Shown here piece after piece: positions 8,334 to 16,901 of a DNA stretch of 64,000 nt. The DNA lies in the NCBI GenBank assembly GCA_018333515.1, contig JAGXSZ010000001.1:48221-112220 (forward strand). Reading direction: 5' to 3'. Position numbers and translations under genes: made by a program. Below the pieces are notes generated by a model that searched no databases, was not told the origin of the DNA, and saw nothing but the letters and a program-made list of their open reading frames with translations. Within the stretch, counting starts at the first letter, position 1; every line of letters starts with the position of its first letter. The DNA is from Actinomycetota bacterium. GTDB lineage: Bacteria > Actinomycetota > Aquicultoria > Aquicultorales > Aquicultoraceae.

Positions 8334-9350
8334 ATGTTCACTAAAATCAGAGCGATAATCGAATCGGGCCTTTTTTCGTTTGTTTTATTCCACGGATTCG
8401 TGCTCCTTTACAACCGGCTCCTGCGGCAGACCGAAATCGGCGACACGGCGGTCGCCAACGAAATCGAAGTCATACTTCTAATAGGAGCCTATTATTTGAC
8501 CGCGGTATTCTGCGGATATTGGGCCGGCTGGCGCTCGAAGACCGACGGCTGGATAATCGGCATATTAGGCTACCTTTTGTTTAGCGTGATAAGAATAAAT
8601 ATATCCGCGCAGGATGTCCCGTCGCTGTTGCCGTATCCCTTCCATATAAAGGTACTCGTCGGTTATATCCCCATATTGACGTTGCTGATGTTCGGCGGCA
8701 TCATCGGCGAGCAGCGCGCGCATTACGCGCCGGCCAGCCAAAAACATATGATCATATACCCGCTGATAAAGCGGGTCCTTGACTTCGCGGCAAGTATAGC
8801 GGCCTTGATGTTCCTGGCGCCTATAATGTTCGCGATCGCCATCGGCATAAAACTCGCCTCTCCGGGGCCGATATTCTTCCACCAGAGACGCGTGGGCCGG
8901 CATGGGCGCATCATCAATATCATAAAATTCAGGACGATGATACCCGACGCGGACAGTATAATCGACCGGTTCCAATTGTTCGGCGCCCAAGACGAAGATG
9001 TCTGCCAGATTCAGGACGACCCGCGGGTCTTCCCGTTCGGAAAGTTCTTGAGAACGACCAGCCTCGATGAGCTACCTCAGCTCATCAACATCTCTAAGGG
9101 TGAGATGAGCCTGGTCGGACCGAGGCCGCTCGTCCCCGAAGAGCTGGAAGTCTCGGACGACAACCTCAAACGCCTCGAAGTAAAACCCGGCCTAACCGGC
9201 CTGGCGCAGGTCAACGGGCGCGGCAATATCACATTCGGCGAGCGCCTCGCGCTGGATATCGAATACGTCGACAACCAATCGTTCTTTCTCGACCTTAAAG
9301 TTATGCTCTTGACCTTATGGCGGGTTCTCTCGCGACGGGGAGCTTTTTAG
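8334..9350 (+). CDS. polyprenyl-phosphate sugar-1-phosphate transferase
   Basis: 338 residues. The ATG has GGGAG six bases upstream. Four hydrophobic stretches lie in the first 130 residues. The bacterial sugar transferase domain follows (about 142-338): KRVLDFAASIAALMFLAPI, the SPGPIFFHQRRVGRHG loop, IIKFRTMIPDA, LRTTSLDELPQLINISKGEM, SLVGPRPLVPEE and KPGLTGLAQVNGR. These are all hallmarks of the WbaP/PglC superfamily, which loads the first sugar phosphate onto undecaprenyl phosphate and so starts repeat-unit assembly. The N-terminus is shorter than in the five-helix WbaP type. A TATAAT-like element lies about 30 bases upstream of the start. It probably starts the polymer made by this region. 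Confidence 0.9.
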   Translation: MFTKIRAIIESGLFSFVLFHGFVLLYNRLLRQTEIGDTAVANEIEVILLIGAYYLTAVFCGYWAGWRSKTDGWIIGILGYLLFSVIRINISAQDVPSLLPYPFHIKVLVGYIPILTLLMFGGIIGEQRAHYAPASQKHMIIYPLIKRVLDFAASIAALMFLAPIMFAIAIGIKLASPGPIFFHQRRVGRHGRIINIIKFRTMIPDADSIIDRFQLFGAQDEDVCQIQDDPRVFPFGKFLRTTSLDELPQLINISKGEMSLVGPRPLVPEELEVSDDNLKRLEVKPGLTGLAQVNGRGNITFGERLALDIEYVDNQSFFLDLKVMLLTLWRVLSRRGAF

Positions 9351-9412
9351 AAATGACCCTTTGTGGGTAGAGACTTAGAATAAAAAGGACGCGGTTTGGG
9401 TTTGGGAGAGCC

Positions 9413-11110
9413 ATGCTCTATTATTATAAAGTAAAAAAGCGTCACGCATTTAGAATAAAAGAGTTGTTGTTGGCCACGCTCCTCGCGGTGCTGGCGCTGG
9501 CATACTTCTACCCGGACTCGCTCGCCAATAACGTGATGCCGGTTCTGGAGCGGCCTTCCCTGCCGCTCCTCAACCCGAGCGCCTTGTCGAGCAAGTCAAA
9601 GATATCCGTCGAAGGCGCCGAGGTAGAAAACGAGCCGGGCGCCGTTACTCTCGAAAAAGCGGTGCGGGTCAAGAAAGACTTGGACGAGGAGGGCCGGAGA
9701 CGCGAGGCGGCGGAACTCCAATACAGCCTCGACCTCATCGCCGGAATCGACGAGAGCACCCCCGAAGCTCAGACGCGCATCAAAATAATCATGCAGGATA
9801 TAGATAAGACCATAAGCTATTTCCTCGCCGGAAACACGGCGTCGGAGAAGTTGGAGATTTTAAAAGATTACGAGGGCGCTAATCTGGCGTATGTCTATTA
9901 CCCGAACTACGGGGTCCATTTCAACCCGGTTACCACCGCCAACATGGCGTTCGAGCACTACTCCAAAGGCAACCACGAGAAATTCGTCGCAATCACCGAC
10001 GAACTCCTTGCCCATGCGATAGAGCCGACATTCCCGGGCGTCGGCGCCTATTATATCTGGGAAAACCACTTCGACCTCGAATTCGGGTCGCGCAAATTCG
10101 CCGCCCCCTGGAGGTCCGCGATGGCGCAAGGCCTCATCCTCGACCTCGCCGGAAAATGCTACGAAATAACCGGCGAAAAGAAGTACCTGCGTGCCGGCGA
10201 AAAGATTTTAAACTCCTTCCGCGTACCTTGGGATAAAGGCGGCGTCACCGACTATGACGAGCACGGCAACTGGTATTTAGAGGTGGCCGCGACCGACCAA
10301 CTCAAGATTCTCAACGGGTTTCTGTTTACGCTCGACAGCCTCCACGATTACCACGAGCGTACCGGCAATAAAAAGGCGCTTAAACTGTTCGACGCCGGTA
10401 TAGCCGAGGCGAAAGAGCACTTGGGCGAGTACGACCTCGGTTACTGGTCGAACTATTCACTCGTCAAAGGCAATAAGGCGAGTTTTGAATACCACAAGAT
10501 CCACACCACGCTCCTCTACCGGCTCTACGACTTCACCGGCGAAGCGGCGTTCAAGGAGTACGCGGATAAGTTCAATAATTACCTTAAATACAACTTCATA
10601 GATATCCCGCAAGAACACCGCTCGTTTACGCAGATAACCGCGCTCAGCAAGGCGGGAATCGTCACCAACGAAAACGGCTGGTTCGGCCCGCACAATGTGA
10701 TGACCAAGACCGAGTTCGCGGTCTGGCTCTGCCGGATAAAGAACTGGTCTCCAAATCGGGTCTTCCACGGGTATTACCGGGATGTCGGGCGCGACCGCTC
10801 CAATTGGGGCTACATCGAAACGCTCAAGGAGCGAGGCGTAGACCTTGGCGGCAAAGATGGGCTGTTCGGCCCGGATGATGAGGTCGCCAGAGATGAGGCC
10901 GCCGCAATCCTGGGCGCCGCGTACAATACGCCGATCGACGAAAAACCTGTCATGAAAGACGTGCCCGCGGACCATAAGTATTATAACGAGATAGGCCTGG
11001 CTGTCGGCAACGAGCTGATGGGCCTATACGGGCCGAACTTCTTCAGGCCCGAGCTTAAGCTCACCCGCGAGCAAGCGGCGCTCGTCTTTTACAAACTGCT
11101 CTCCAAATAG
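9413..11110 (+). CDS. D-glucuronyl C5-epimerase-like protein with SLH-like C-terminus
   Basis: 565 residues, start ATG with GGGAGAG upstream. One N-terminal membrane or signal helix (ELLLATLLAVLALAYFY). A helical stretch follows, then a domain resembling the D-glucuronyl C5-epimerase C-terminal family (PF06662 type), about residues 150-400: YYPNYGVHFNPVTTANMAF, GAYYIWENHFDLEFGSRKFA, KILNSFRVPWDKGGVTDYDE, WYLEVAATDQLKILNGFLFT and YDLGYWSNYSL. In animals this family inverts glucuronate to iduronate in heparan sulphate. Residues about 400-565 hold SLH-like repeats (ITALSKAGIVTNENGWFGPH, ELMGLYGPNFFRPELKLTRE), suggesting attachment at the surface. The inferred role is polymer-level uronate epimerisation; the substrate is unknown. 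It follows the sugar transferase gene by 62 bases. Confidence 0.75.
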   Translation: MLYYYKVKKRHAFRIKELLLATLLAVLALAYFYPDSLANNVMPVLERPSLPLLNPSALSSKSKISVEGAEVENEPGAVTLEKAVRVKKDLDEEGRRREAAELQYSLDLIAGIDESTPEAQTRIKIIMQDIDKTISYFLAGNTASEKLEILKDYEGANLAYVYYPNYGVHFNPVTTANMAFEHYSKGNHEKFVAITDELLAHAIEPTFPGVGAYYIWENHFDLEFGSRKFAAPWRSAMAQGLILDLAGKCYEITGEKKYLRAGEKILNSFRVPWDKGGVTDYDEHGNWYLEVAATDQLKILNGFLFTLDSLHDYHERTGNKKALKLFDAGIAEAKEHLGEYDLGYWSNYSLVKGNKASFEYHKIHTTLLYRLYDFTGEAAFKEYADKFNNYLKYNFIDIPQEHRSFTQITALSKAGIVTNENGWFGPHNVMTKTEFAVWLCRIKNWSPNRVFHGYYRDVGRDRSNWGYIETLKERGVDLGGKDGLFGPDDEVARDEAAAILGAAYNTPIDEKPVMKDVPADHKYYNEIGLAVGNELMGLYGPNFFRPELKLTREQAALVFYKLLSK

Positions 11111-11118
11111 CGGGTGCG

Positions 11119-12423
11119 TTACGAGGCCTCTCTTCGTCTCAATACCAGGGAACCAAACGCCAACAGCGCGGCTGTAAACGGCAGCCAATGCCACCATACC
11201 GAAGGGCCGGTATCGAGCCATAGCATGACGATGGTCAGCATCAACGCGTAGACTTTGGGGTCGCGAAAGCGCGCCGCGGTCGCCAGGCATATCCCGAGAA
11301 GCCCCGAGTAGAGGATAACCCCGAGAATACCGAATTCCAGGACCGCCAGCCCGAAAAAGGATGTCGAGAAAGGCTTGCCCAGGATACTGATGGTCGTAGC
11401 GCGCCCCAGGTTGACGCCGGGCATGAGCGAGAGGGTCAACCGCCCGTGCGACCGCCCCCACGGATAGCTGTCTTCGATGACCCCCAGAAAGACCTTGTAG
11501 GTGAAGAAGGGGCGCGTGATGAACTTTTGCCCCACTTCCGAGCCGCTGAGCGCCATATCGCTGTAGGTGTAGCCGCCCTTCTCCATGGATTCGACGACAA
11601 ACGCGGGCGCGTTGGGCGAATCGAGCGGAGCCAGGTTATACATCACCCCGCGCGCTACCGAGGTGGCGAGATAGGTGTAGATGAAGATGAGAACGACCAC
11701 AGCCGCCGCTTTTGCGCCCGCCTTGAAATCGACGGGCCTCTTGCGTTCCAGGTAATACTCGAAGACGAGCGGCATGATGTAGATGATGGCGTAAGCGCGG
11801 TAGCCGACGCCGGCCGCCATCAGTGGGCCGATTACGGCCGCGATAAGGGCGGCCATAAGGAGCAGGCGGCGCGTATCGAGCGCCTCCGCTATCTTCATCA
11901 AGCCGTAGACCGTGACTATCGTCCCTATCCCGACGAGAAACGCCGGCATCAACCCGCCGGTGCGATTGAGATACGAGCCGTATAGCCCATACACGGCAAA
12001 CGCCGGAATCACATAGGCGCATATCATCAGAAGGCCGAGACCGAGGTAATTCATACCGGTAACCTTGACCTTTGATTTTCCCAAAACATAGAAGAGCGCG
12101 GTCATCAGGGCGAGATAGAGCGGGGCGCGCAGTGCGAGCGGCGCGACCTGCTTGAGCGCGAGGTCGAGAATGAATACGACCGGCAACGACAAGAGCAGCC
12201 GTTCGAAATACGCGAACGCTTGGCTCTTGTTGAGCGCTCCCCTATCGTCTGGAATTCGTTGCGCCGCGTAGACGGCGAGCAAATATGATAGTAGCCCCGT
12301 GACGATTATGAAGAGCGCCCGGGGTGAGAACTCTACCAGCGCTAAACCGGCGAGGTAAAACGCTGAGACAAAGAGCGGCAAGAAGACCTGTGGAGAGAAG
12401 ATATTTACGCGCCCTTCTCTCAT
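11119..12423 (-). CDS. polytopic membrane protein, O-antigen polymerase-like
   Basis: 434 residues with about 11 to 12 hydrophobic segments and a large extracytoplasmic loop (about 245-340: YNLAPLDSPNAPAFVVESME, SYPWGRSHGRLTLSLMPG) before the last helices. This is the layout of Wzy-type repeat-unit polymerases, which are poorly conserved in sequence, so the call rests on topology and position. Its ATG overlaps the stop of the upstream ligase-like gene by four bases (ATGA), implying translational coupling. It is the last gene of the long minus-strand polysaccharide operon and converges with the epimerase gene. It could instead be a flippase-like or other membrane enzyme. Confidence 0.6.
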   Translation of the reverse strand: MREGRVNIFSPQVFLPLFVSAFYLAGLALVEFSPRALFIIVTGLLSYLLAVYAAQRIPDDRGALNKSQAFAYFERLLLSLPVVFILDLALKQVAPLALRAPLYLALMTALFYVLGKSKVKVTGMNYLGLGLLMICAYVIPAFAVYGLYGSYLNRTGGLMPAFLVGIGTIVTVYGLMKIAEALDTRRLLLMAALIAAVIGPLMAAGVGYRAYAIIYIMPLVFEYYLERKRPVDFKAGAKAAAVVVLIFIYTYLATSVARGVMYNLAPLDSPNAPAFVVESMEKGGYTYSDMALSGSEVGQKFITRPFFTYKVFLGVIEDSYPWGRSHGRLTLSLMPGVNLGRATTISILGKPFSTSFFGLAVLEFGILGVILYSGLLGICLATAARFRDPKVYALMLTIVMLWLDTGPSVWWHWLPFTAALLAFGSLVLRRREAS

Positions 12424-14162
12424 CGGCCGACCGCCGGTACTGAGAGCGCCCAGACCGCCAGAGCGATTCCCGCAAAGAGCAGCGACGCGACAAACGGCCT
12501 TTCGGCGACCTCCGCGGCAAACTTGGCCATGAGCGTGGCCTCTCCCCAGCCGCGAAACGCTCGTGCCGTCCGCTTCACTGGGGCGTAGAACGTGCTCCCG
12601 ACCGCGAGCGACGGGGTCGCCGGTTTCTTAAAGAGCCATACCATGAGGCCGCTCTTCCGCCATATCCCGCCGCTGAACAGGATAATCCGGTTGATTGCGT
12701 GCGCCTGGTAAGCGGCGGAAAGAGTAGCCTTGGCCCGGTTGAGGTTGCGCAGAATAGAACTCCCCTCGGCATATGGGGAGACCTCGTGATGCGCCGGCTC
12801 AGGACCCAAACCGTCTATGGCGACCTGTAAGCCAAGGAGGAGCCAGAAGAAGACCGCGGGCTGCGGGTGATGGAAGCTGTTGCTGGTCAGGCTGTTTATG
12901 GCAAAGCCGATTACGCCGGCGACAATAGCCGAGTTTATCCAGGAGAGATACCTGTCTTTGGCCTTGGCGCGCGAGAGATAGAGGCCGTATTTTATCGAGA
13001 TAAGGATGATGGCGACGAACGATAAGATGCCGAAGATACCTGTCTCCGCCCAAAACGTAAGGTAGGAGTTGTGCGCGCCGTATATGACCCAACCGACACT
13101 CAACTCGGGATGCCGGAAGATGTACTCGGTAAAGACATCGTAATAGTTGCCGATGCCGACACCTATCAACGGGTGCTCCCGGATGATGCCGGCCGCAATC
13201 CGCCAAAGCTTCATCCGAAAACCGGCGGTACCTCCGGTGATATTGGTGATACTGGCGAGGCGGCTGGCGACGCCGGGCGCGGCGGCGAACGCGACCGCAA
13301 AAAGCGCTATCCAGACCCAAACCAGCCAAGCGTTCGTCAGCAACGACATCAGAATAACGCCTATCCCGGTAGCCATCCAACTGCCCCTGGTATAGGTAAG
13401 GATGAGCGCGGCGAAGAGGAGCAGCGTCGCGCCCCCCATTGCAAACCGGCGAAACAACCCTCGCGAGCCCAGCACCAACGCCAAGCCGAGCGGCACCATA
13501 AGCACGAGATATTCCGCGTAGAAATTGGGGTTTTCAAAGGTCGAGCCGACCCTGGCGGCGACCTCATCGGACAAATCGTAGAGGCCTATCTTCGCCGTCT
13601 GCGGCGCGTAAGTGTATTGGTATATCCCGTAAAGACCGGTGATTGCGCCGGCGACTATCATGAGTATTAATATCCAGGTCAGCGCTTCCCGGGACCTTAC
13701 CGAATAGCCGACCGCGTAGACAAGCGCGAAATAGCCGATGAAGCGGATTATGACCGCGGCCGATTCGACCGTCGATGGCGCGACGACCGCCGAGACGGCC
13801 CCAAAGACCAGGAACGCCAGGAACGCCCAAGCGTACGGGACCGACGGTCGCTTGTCGCCGGTGCCTAAATTATGAATAGCGTACGAGATGATGACAAGCG
13901 CCGTGCAGATAGTGACCGCGTCGATCGGAACCGGACCTAAGTTGACGCCAAAACCGACCAGCGGAACCGCCGTGACCAAAAGGACAATGGCGAATGTGGT
14001 GTTGGCAAGCGCGAAAGCCGCGACAATCGCCCCCGCGATGATAAGAATAAACTTAGAGAACGGCAGAGACGCTCCGAGCATGCCGAGAAGTACCGCCGCG
14101 CCGGCGACGATAATATACACATGTGGAAAAGCTTTGGAGCGTACCGCAACTAGTTCGGACAA
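12420..14162 (-). CDS. O-antigen ligase/polymerase family membrane protein (Wzy_C)
   Basis: 580 residues with about 12 hydrophobic segments. The TTG start follows AGGGGTG. The Wzy_C domain is recognisable in LILTYTRGSWMATGIGVILM, HPLIGVGIGNYYDVF and WVIYGAHNSYLTFWAETGIF, with the conserved Arg and His of the WaaL/PglL/Wzy superfamily. Such proteins use undecaprenyl-PP-linked glycans either to polymerise them or to ligate them to an acceptor. An extra soluble stretch of roughly 100 residues separates the main helices from a final membrane pair. It lies 21 bases after the DUF4330 gene and overlaps the next polymerase-like gene by four bases, so the operon carries two candidate polymerase/ligase proteins. 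Confidence 0.83.
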   Translation of the reverse strand: MSELVAVRSKAFPHVYIIVAGAAVLLGMLGASLPFSKFILIIAGAIVAAFALANTTFAIVLLVTAVPLVGFGVNLGPVPIDAVTICTALVIISYAIHNLGTGDKRPSVPYAWAFLAFLVFGAVSAVVAPSTVESAAVIIRFIGYFALVYAVGYSVRSREALTWILILMIVAGAITGLYGIYQYTYAPQTAKIGLYDLSDEVAARVGSTFENPNFYAEYLVLMVPLGLALVLGSRGLFRRFAMGGATLLLFAALILTYTRGSWMATGIGVILMSLLTNAWLVWVWIALFAVAFAAAPGVASRLASITNITGGTAGFRMKLWRIAAGIIREHPLIGVGIGNYYDVFTEYIFRHPELSVGWVIYGAHNSYLTFWAETGIFGILSFVAIILISIKYGLYLSRAKAKDRYLSWINSAIVAGVIGFAINSLTSNSFHHPQPAVFFWLLLGLQVAIDGLGPEPAHHEVSPYAEGSSILRNLNRAKATLSAAYQAHAINRIILFSGGIWRKSGLMVWLFKKPATPSLAVGSTFYAPVKRTARAFRGWGEATLMAKFAAEVAERPFVASLLFAGIALAVWALSVPAVGR

Positions 14163-14183
14163 GATTTCACCCCTATACCGCGG

Positions 14184-14681
14184 CTAGTCGCCGGCGACAT
14201 CCATACCGATGATGACAGCGTCTCCTATAAACCACTTGGTGACGATATTGAACCTGTCGCCTACCCGCAGAACCTCGTTGCCGGTCGCTATGATATCGCT
14301 GCCGGCACGGCCCTTCGTCTCGATTGTGATAAAAACATCTTTTTCAGTCGGTGAGACGGTCAGCACTTTGCTCCCGTCAGCGGTATCGACCACCGCTTGA
14401 GCCGGTTTAATCTCGACGTCGACGATTTTTCCGACCGGCCCCATGGTCACTTGCTTCTTGACGAGGTCGCCTTTTTTGATGTAACCGGCGACATCGAGCC
14501 GAATAGCTTTTACTATCATCGTGTAAGTGACGGTTTTATTCTCGGGCACGGTCGCGACTTTGCCCTGTCCCCTTAAAACCACAAAAGCGAGCGCCACTAA
14601 GGCCAGCACGCCGATTATGAGCGCCGCGTCTATGAGGTTAACCCGCCCGAAAAGCCTTCCTTTTTCGTCGATCAATGCCAT
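14184..14681 (-). CDS. DUF4330 family protein
   Basis: 165 residues, starting MALIDEKGRLFGRVNLIDAA, the typical opening of DUF4330 proteins, followed by one membrane helix (LIIGVLALVALAFVVL) and a beta-rich extracytoplasmic domain (YTMIVKAIRLDVAGYIKKGD, VGKIVDVEIKP). An AGGAGG site precedes the ATG. The function of the family is unknown; members are found in polysaccharide and wall clusters. Here it lies 16 bases after the DUF354 gene and 21 before the ligase-like gene, well inside the operon, which suggests an accessory role in assembling or exporting the polymer. Confidence 0.8.
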   Translation of the reverse strand: MALIDEKGRLFGRVNLIDAALIIGVLALVALAFVVLRGQGKVATVPENKTVTYTMIVKAIRLDVAGYIKKGDLVKKQVTMGPVGKIVDVEIKPAQAVVDTADGSKVLTVSPTEKDVFITIETKGRAGSDIIATGNEVLRVGDRFNIVTKWFIGDAVIIGMDVAGD

Positions 14682-14697
14682 GAAGAAAGTTTCCTCC

Positions 14698-15735
14698 TTA
14701 TTTAGCTATCTCTTTTATCTTATCCAACAAAACGTTGATGTCACGAGTTTTGCCCTGCCCGTAGGCCGGTTTTTTCGCGATTACCAGTTCTTGCGGGTCG
14801 TTCAACTTTTTCATCCGGCCTTCCGCTATGAGACAGGTGTCGATTGCCCCCATCTTCCCCTCGAAGAGGGTATAGACCGGCGTATTTAGCGCCACCGCCT
14901 CCCTGTTCATGGTACCGCCGGCGCTTATTACCAGGTCGGAATAGTAGATAAGGCTTTGCGCGTCTACCGCCTTGTCCGGGATAAAAACATTGGCTAGGCC
15001 TAGCTTGAGCACCTCTTCGCGTTGCTCGGGCGTGCGGGGCAACATCACGACCCGGACATCGTCGCGGGCGGCCAACTTTTTGAGGACATCCATGAAGATG
15101 GGGTTGTGAAAACGATGGTAGAGCGCGACATCGGGCGGTGTGCGCATGACCACGATTATCTTGCCCCGGTCGAGCCCGATCTCTTTTACCACCGTATCGT
15201 CCGGCTCGAAATCGGCCAGGTAATACTCTTCTTTAAGGCCGGGATACTTGTCTATTTTCGCGTCGGTCCCCCCGTACTCGTAGAGGGGCTCGGACGGAAT
15301 CATCTCCGGTATCAAGACTTTCGTCGATACCCGCAGGTTGATGTTGTGCATCGCTTTGGCGTATTCATAATCGAACATCGTCACATGCGGGACGCGCAAG
15401 AAGAACGAGGCGACAGCGCAATCGTTCGAGCCGTGGCTCACCGCGAGGTTAAACTTCTTGCCCGCCGCATACGCCACCAGCTTGCCGGTGCGCGAGGCAA
15501 GCCCGTATATCTTCCGGTAAATCTCTTTGCCCTGGTGTTTGCCGATGAGCGTGTGCTCGATACCGAACCTGTCCAGAAGCTGGCTGGTCTGCGCGAACTC
15601 GCGCGCCGTGACCAATACTTCGTGTCCCTGCCCGGTGAGCGCCTTTATTATGGGCCTGAAAATAAGGACATGCGGCGTGTTGGTTATATCTATCCAAATC
15701 CGCAATCTCTTCTCGCCTGTGACGTTAGGTTTCAA
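14698..15735 (-). CDS. DUF354 family protein, glycosyltransferase-like
   Basis: 345 residues. The TTG start follows GGGAG at eight bases. RIWIDITNTPHVLIFRPII at the N-terminus and RTPPDVALYHRFHNPIF plus LVISAGGTMNREAVALNTPV further on are typical of DUF354, a family with the GT-B fold related to UDP-GlcNAc 2-epimerases and MurG-like enzymes. There is no signal peptide. It follows the UDP-sugar 2-epimerase gene by 49 bases. DUF354 genes are known beside wecB/wbpI-type epimerases in archaea and bacteria, and a glycosyltransferase using the product sugar is the simplest reading. The biochemical role is not proven. Confidence 0.82.
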   Translation of the reverse strand: MKPNVTGEKRLRIWIDITNTPHVLIFRPIIKALTGQGHEVLVTAREFAQTSQLLDRFGIEHTLIGKHQGKEIYRKIYGLASRTGKLVAYAAGKKFNLAVSHGSNDCAVASFFLRVPHVTMFDYEYAKAMHNINLRVSTKVLIPEMIPSEPLYEYGGTDAKIDKYPGLKEEYYLADFEPDDTVVKEIGLDRGKIIVVMRTPPDVALYHRFHNPIFMDVLKKLAARDDVRVVMLPRTPEQREEVLKLGLANVFIPDKAVDAQSLIYYSDLVISAGGTMNREAVALNTPVYTLFEGKMGAIDTCLIAEGRMKKLNDPQELVIAKKPAYGQGKTRDINVLLDKIKEIAK

Positions 15736-15784
15736 CAGTTAAGCTCCCAAATTGCTTGTGTTCTATGATTATAGCGTTACTCCG

Positions 15785-16849
15785 CTAAGTTGTTAACCGT
15801 TCCGCGATATACTGGGCCGCTTTTCCGTCGCCAAAGAGTTGCGCGGGCGTCCCGGTCGGCGCGAAATCGCTTATCTTGCGGAGTATCAGTTCTTTGTCGA
15901 CGTGAACTAAAACGTTCCACCCACCCTCGACCGTCTCGACCCATTCGGTGGTGTCGCGCAGCGTTATGCAGGGCACCGCGAAAAAGAAGGCCTCCTTTTG
16001 CACCCCGCCGGAATCGGTCAAAATCTTGGCGGCGTTCTTCTCTAACTTTAAGAAGTCGATATAGCCTACCGGGTCGGTCATCCGCACCTTCGAGCCGGCT
16101 ATTATCTTTTGCAGCCCGCTCTCGCTGACTACTTTGCGTGTTCGCGGGTGGACCGGGAAGACGATGCTCCGCCCCGACTCGACAAAGACTTCGAGCAGCA
16201 CCTTAAGGTTGTCGACGATATCGGTATTTGATGAGCGATGGATTGTCGCTAAAAGATAATCCCCCGCCGCGACACCGAGCGCATTCAGAATATCGGATTT
16301 CGAATCGGCGATGGCGCCGAAGTGGAGCGCGGCGTCGTACATCACGTCCCCCACCAGTTCGACTCCTTCGGTGACGCCTTCTTCTTTAAGGTTGTCGACC
16401 GCGGTCCGCGTCGGGCAAAAAAGTATTTCGGAGAGGTGGTCGGCGACAATCCTATTTATCTCCTCGGGCATTTTTTTATCGAAGGAGCGCAGCCCGGCTT
16501 CGACGTGGGCTATCGGTACATGGAGCTTGGACGCGGCAAGCGCCCCGGCAAGCGTCGAATTGGTATCGCCGTAAATAAGGAGGGCGTCCGGTTTTTCGTC
16601 GAGGAGAACGCGCTCGATGCGTTCGAGCATCCGCGCCGTCTGCCCGGCCTGCGTGCCGGAGCCTACTCCGAGATTATAATCCGGCTCCGGTATCCCCATC
16701 TCTTCGAAGAAGACGTCCGACATGTTGTTATCATAATGTTGTCCGGTGTGGACCAGTACCTCGCGGCAGCTCTTCCTGATTTGATTAGAGACGGGAAGGC
16801 TCTTTATGAATTGGGGGCGCGCGCCCACGATTGTTACGATTTTTTGCAT
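15785..16849 (-). CDS. wbpI: non-hydrolysing UDP-sugar 2-epimerase (WbpI/WecB type)
   Basis: 354 residues from MQKIVTIVGARPQFIK; an ATG five codons upstream is an alternative, and neither has a strong ribosome site. Family motifs include TGQHYDNNMSDVFFEEM, YGDTNSTLAGALAASK, HVEAGLRSFDKKMPEEINR and TDSGGVQKEAFFF, which hold the UDP-binding and catalytic residues. WecB makes UDP-ManNAc from UDP-GlcNAc; WbpI does the same to UDP-GlcNAc(3NAc)A. The WbpI reading is preferred because genes for the four preceding steps (A, B, E, D) lie directly upstream. The loop DTTEWVETVEGGWN agrees with this group, but sequence alone cannot fully exclude WecB activity. Confidence 0.87.
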   Translation of the reverse strand: MQKIVTIVGARPQFIKSLPVSNQIRKSCREVLVHTGQHYDNNMSDVFFEEMGIPEPDYNLGVGSGTQAGQTARMLERIERVLLDEKPDALLIYGDTNSTLAGALAASKLHVPIAHVEAGLRSFDKKMPEEINRIVADHLSEILFCPTRTAVDNLKEEGVTEGVELVGDVMYDAALHFGAIADSKSDILNALGVAAGDYLLATIHRSSNTDIVDNLKVLLEVFVESGRSIVFPVHPRTRKVVSESGLQKIIAGSKVRMTDPVGYIDFLKLEKNAAKILTDSGGVQKEAFFFAVPCITLRDTTEWVETVEGGWNVLVHVDKELILRKISDFAPTGTPAQLFGDGKAAQYIAERLTT

Positions 16850-16901
16850 CCGACTCAATCCCATTCTTTGAATTTCTAAGTTAAACCGCTTATATTCCCG
16901 C

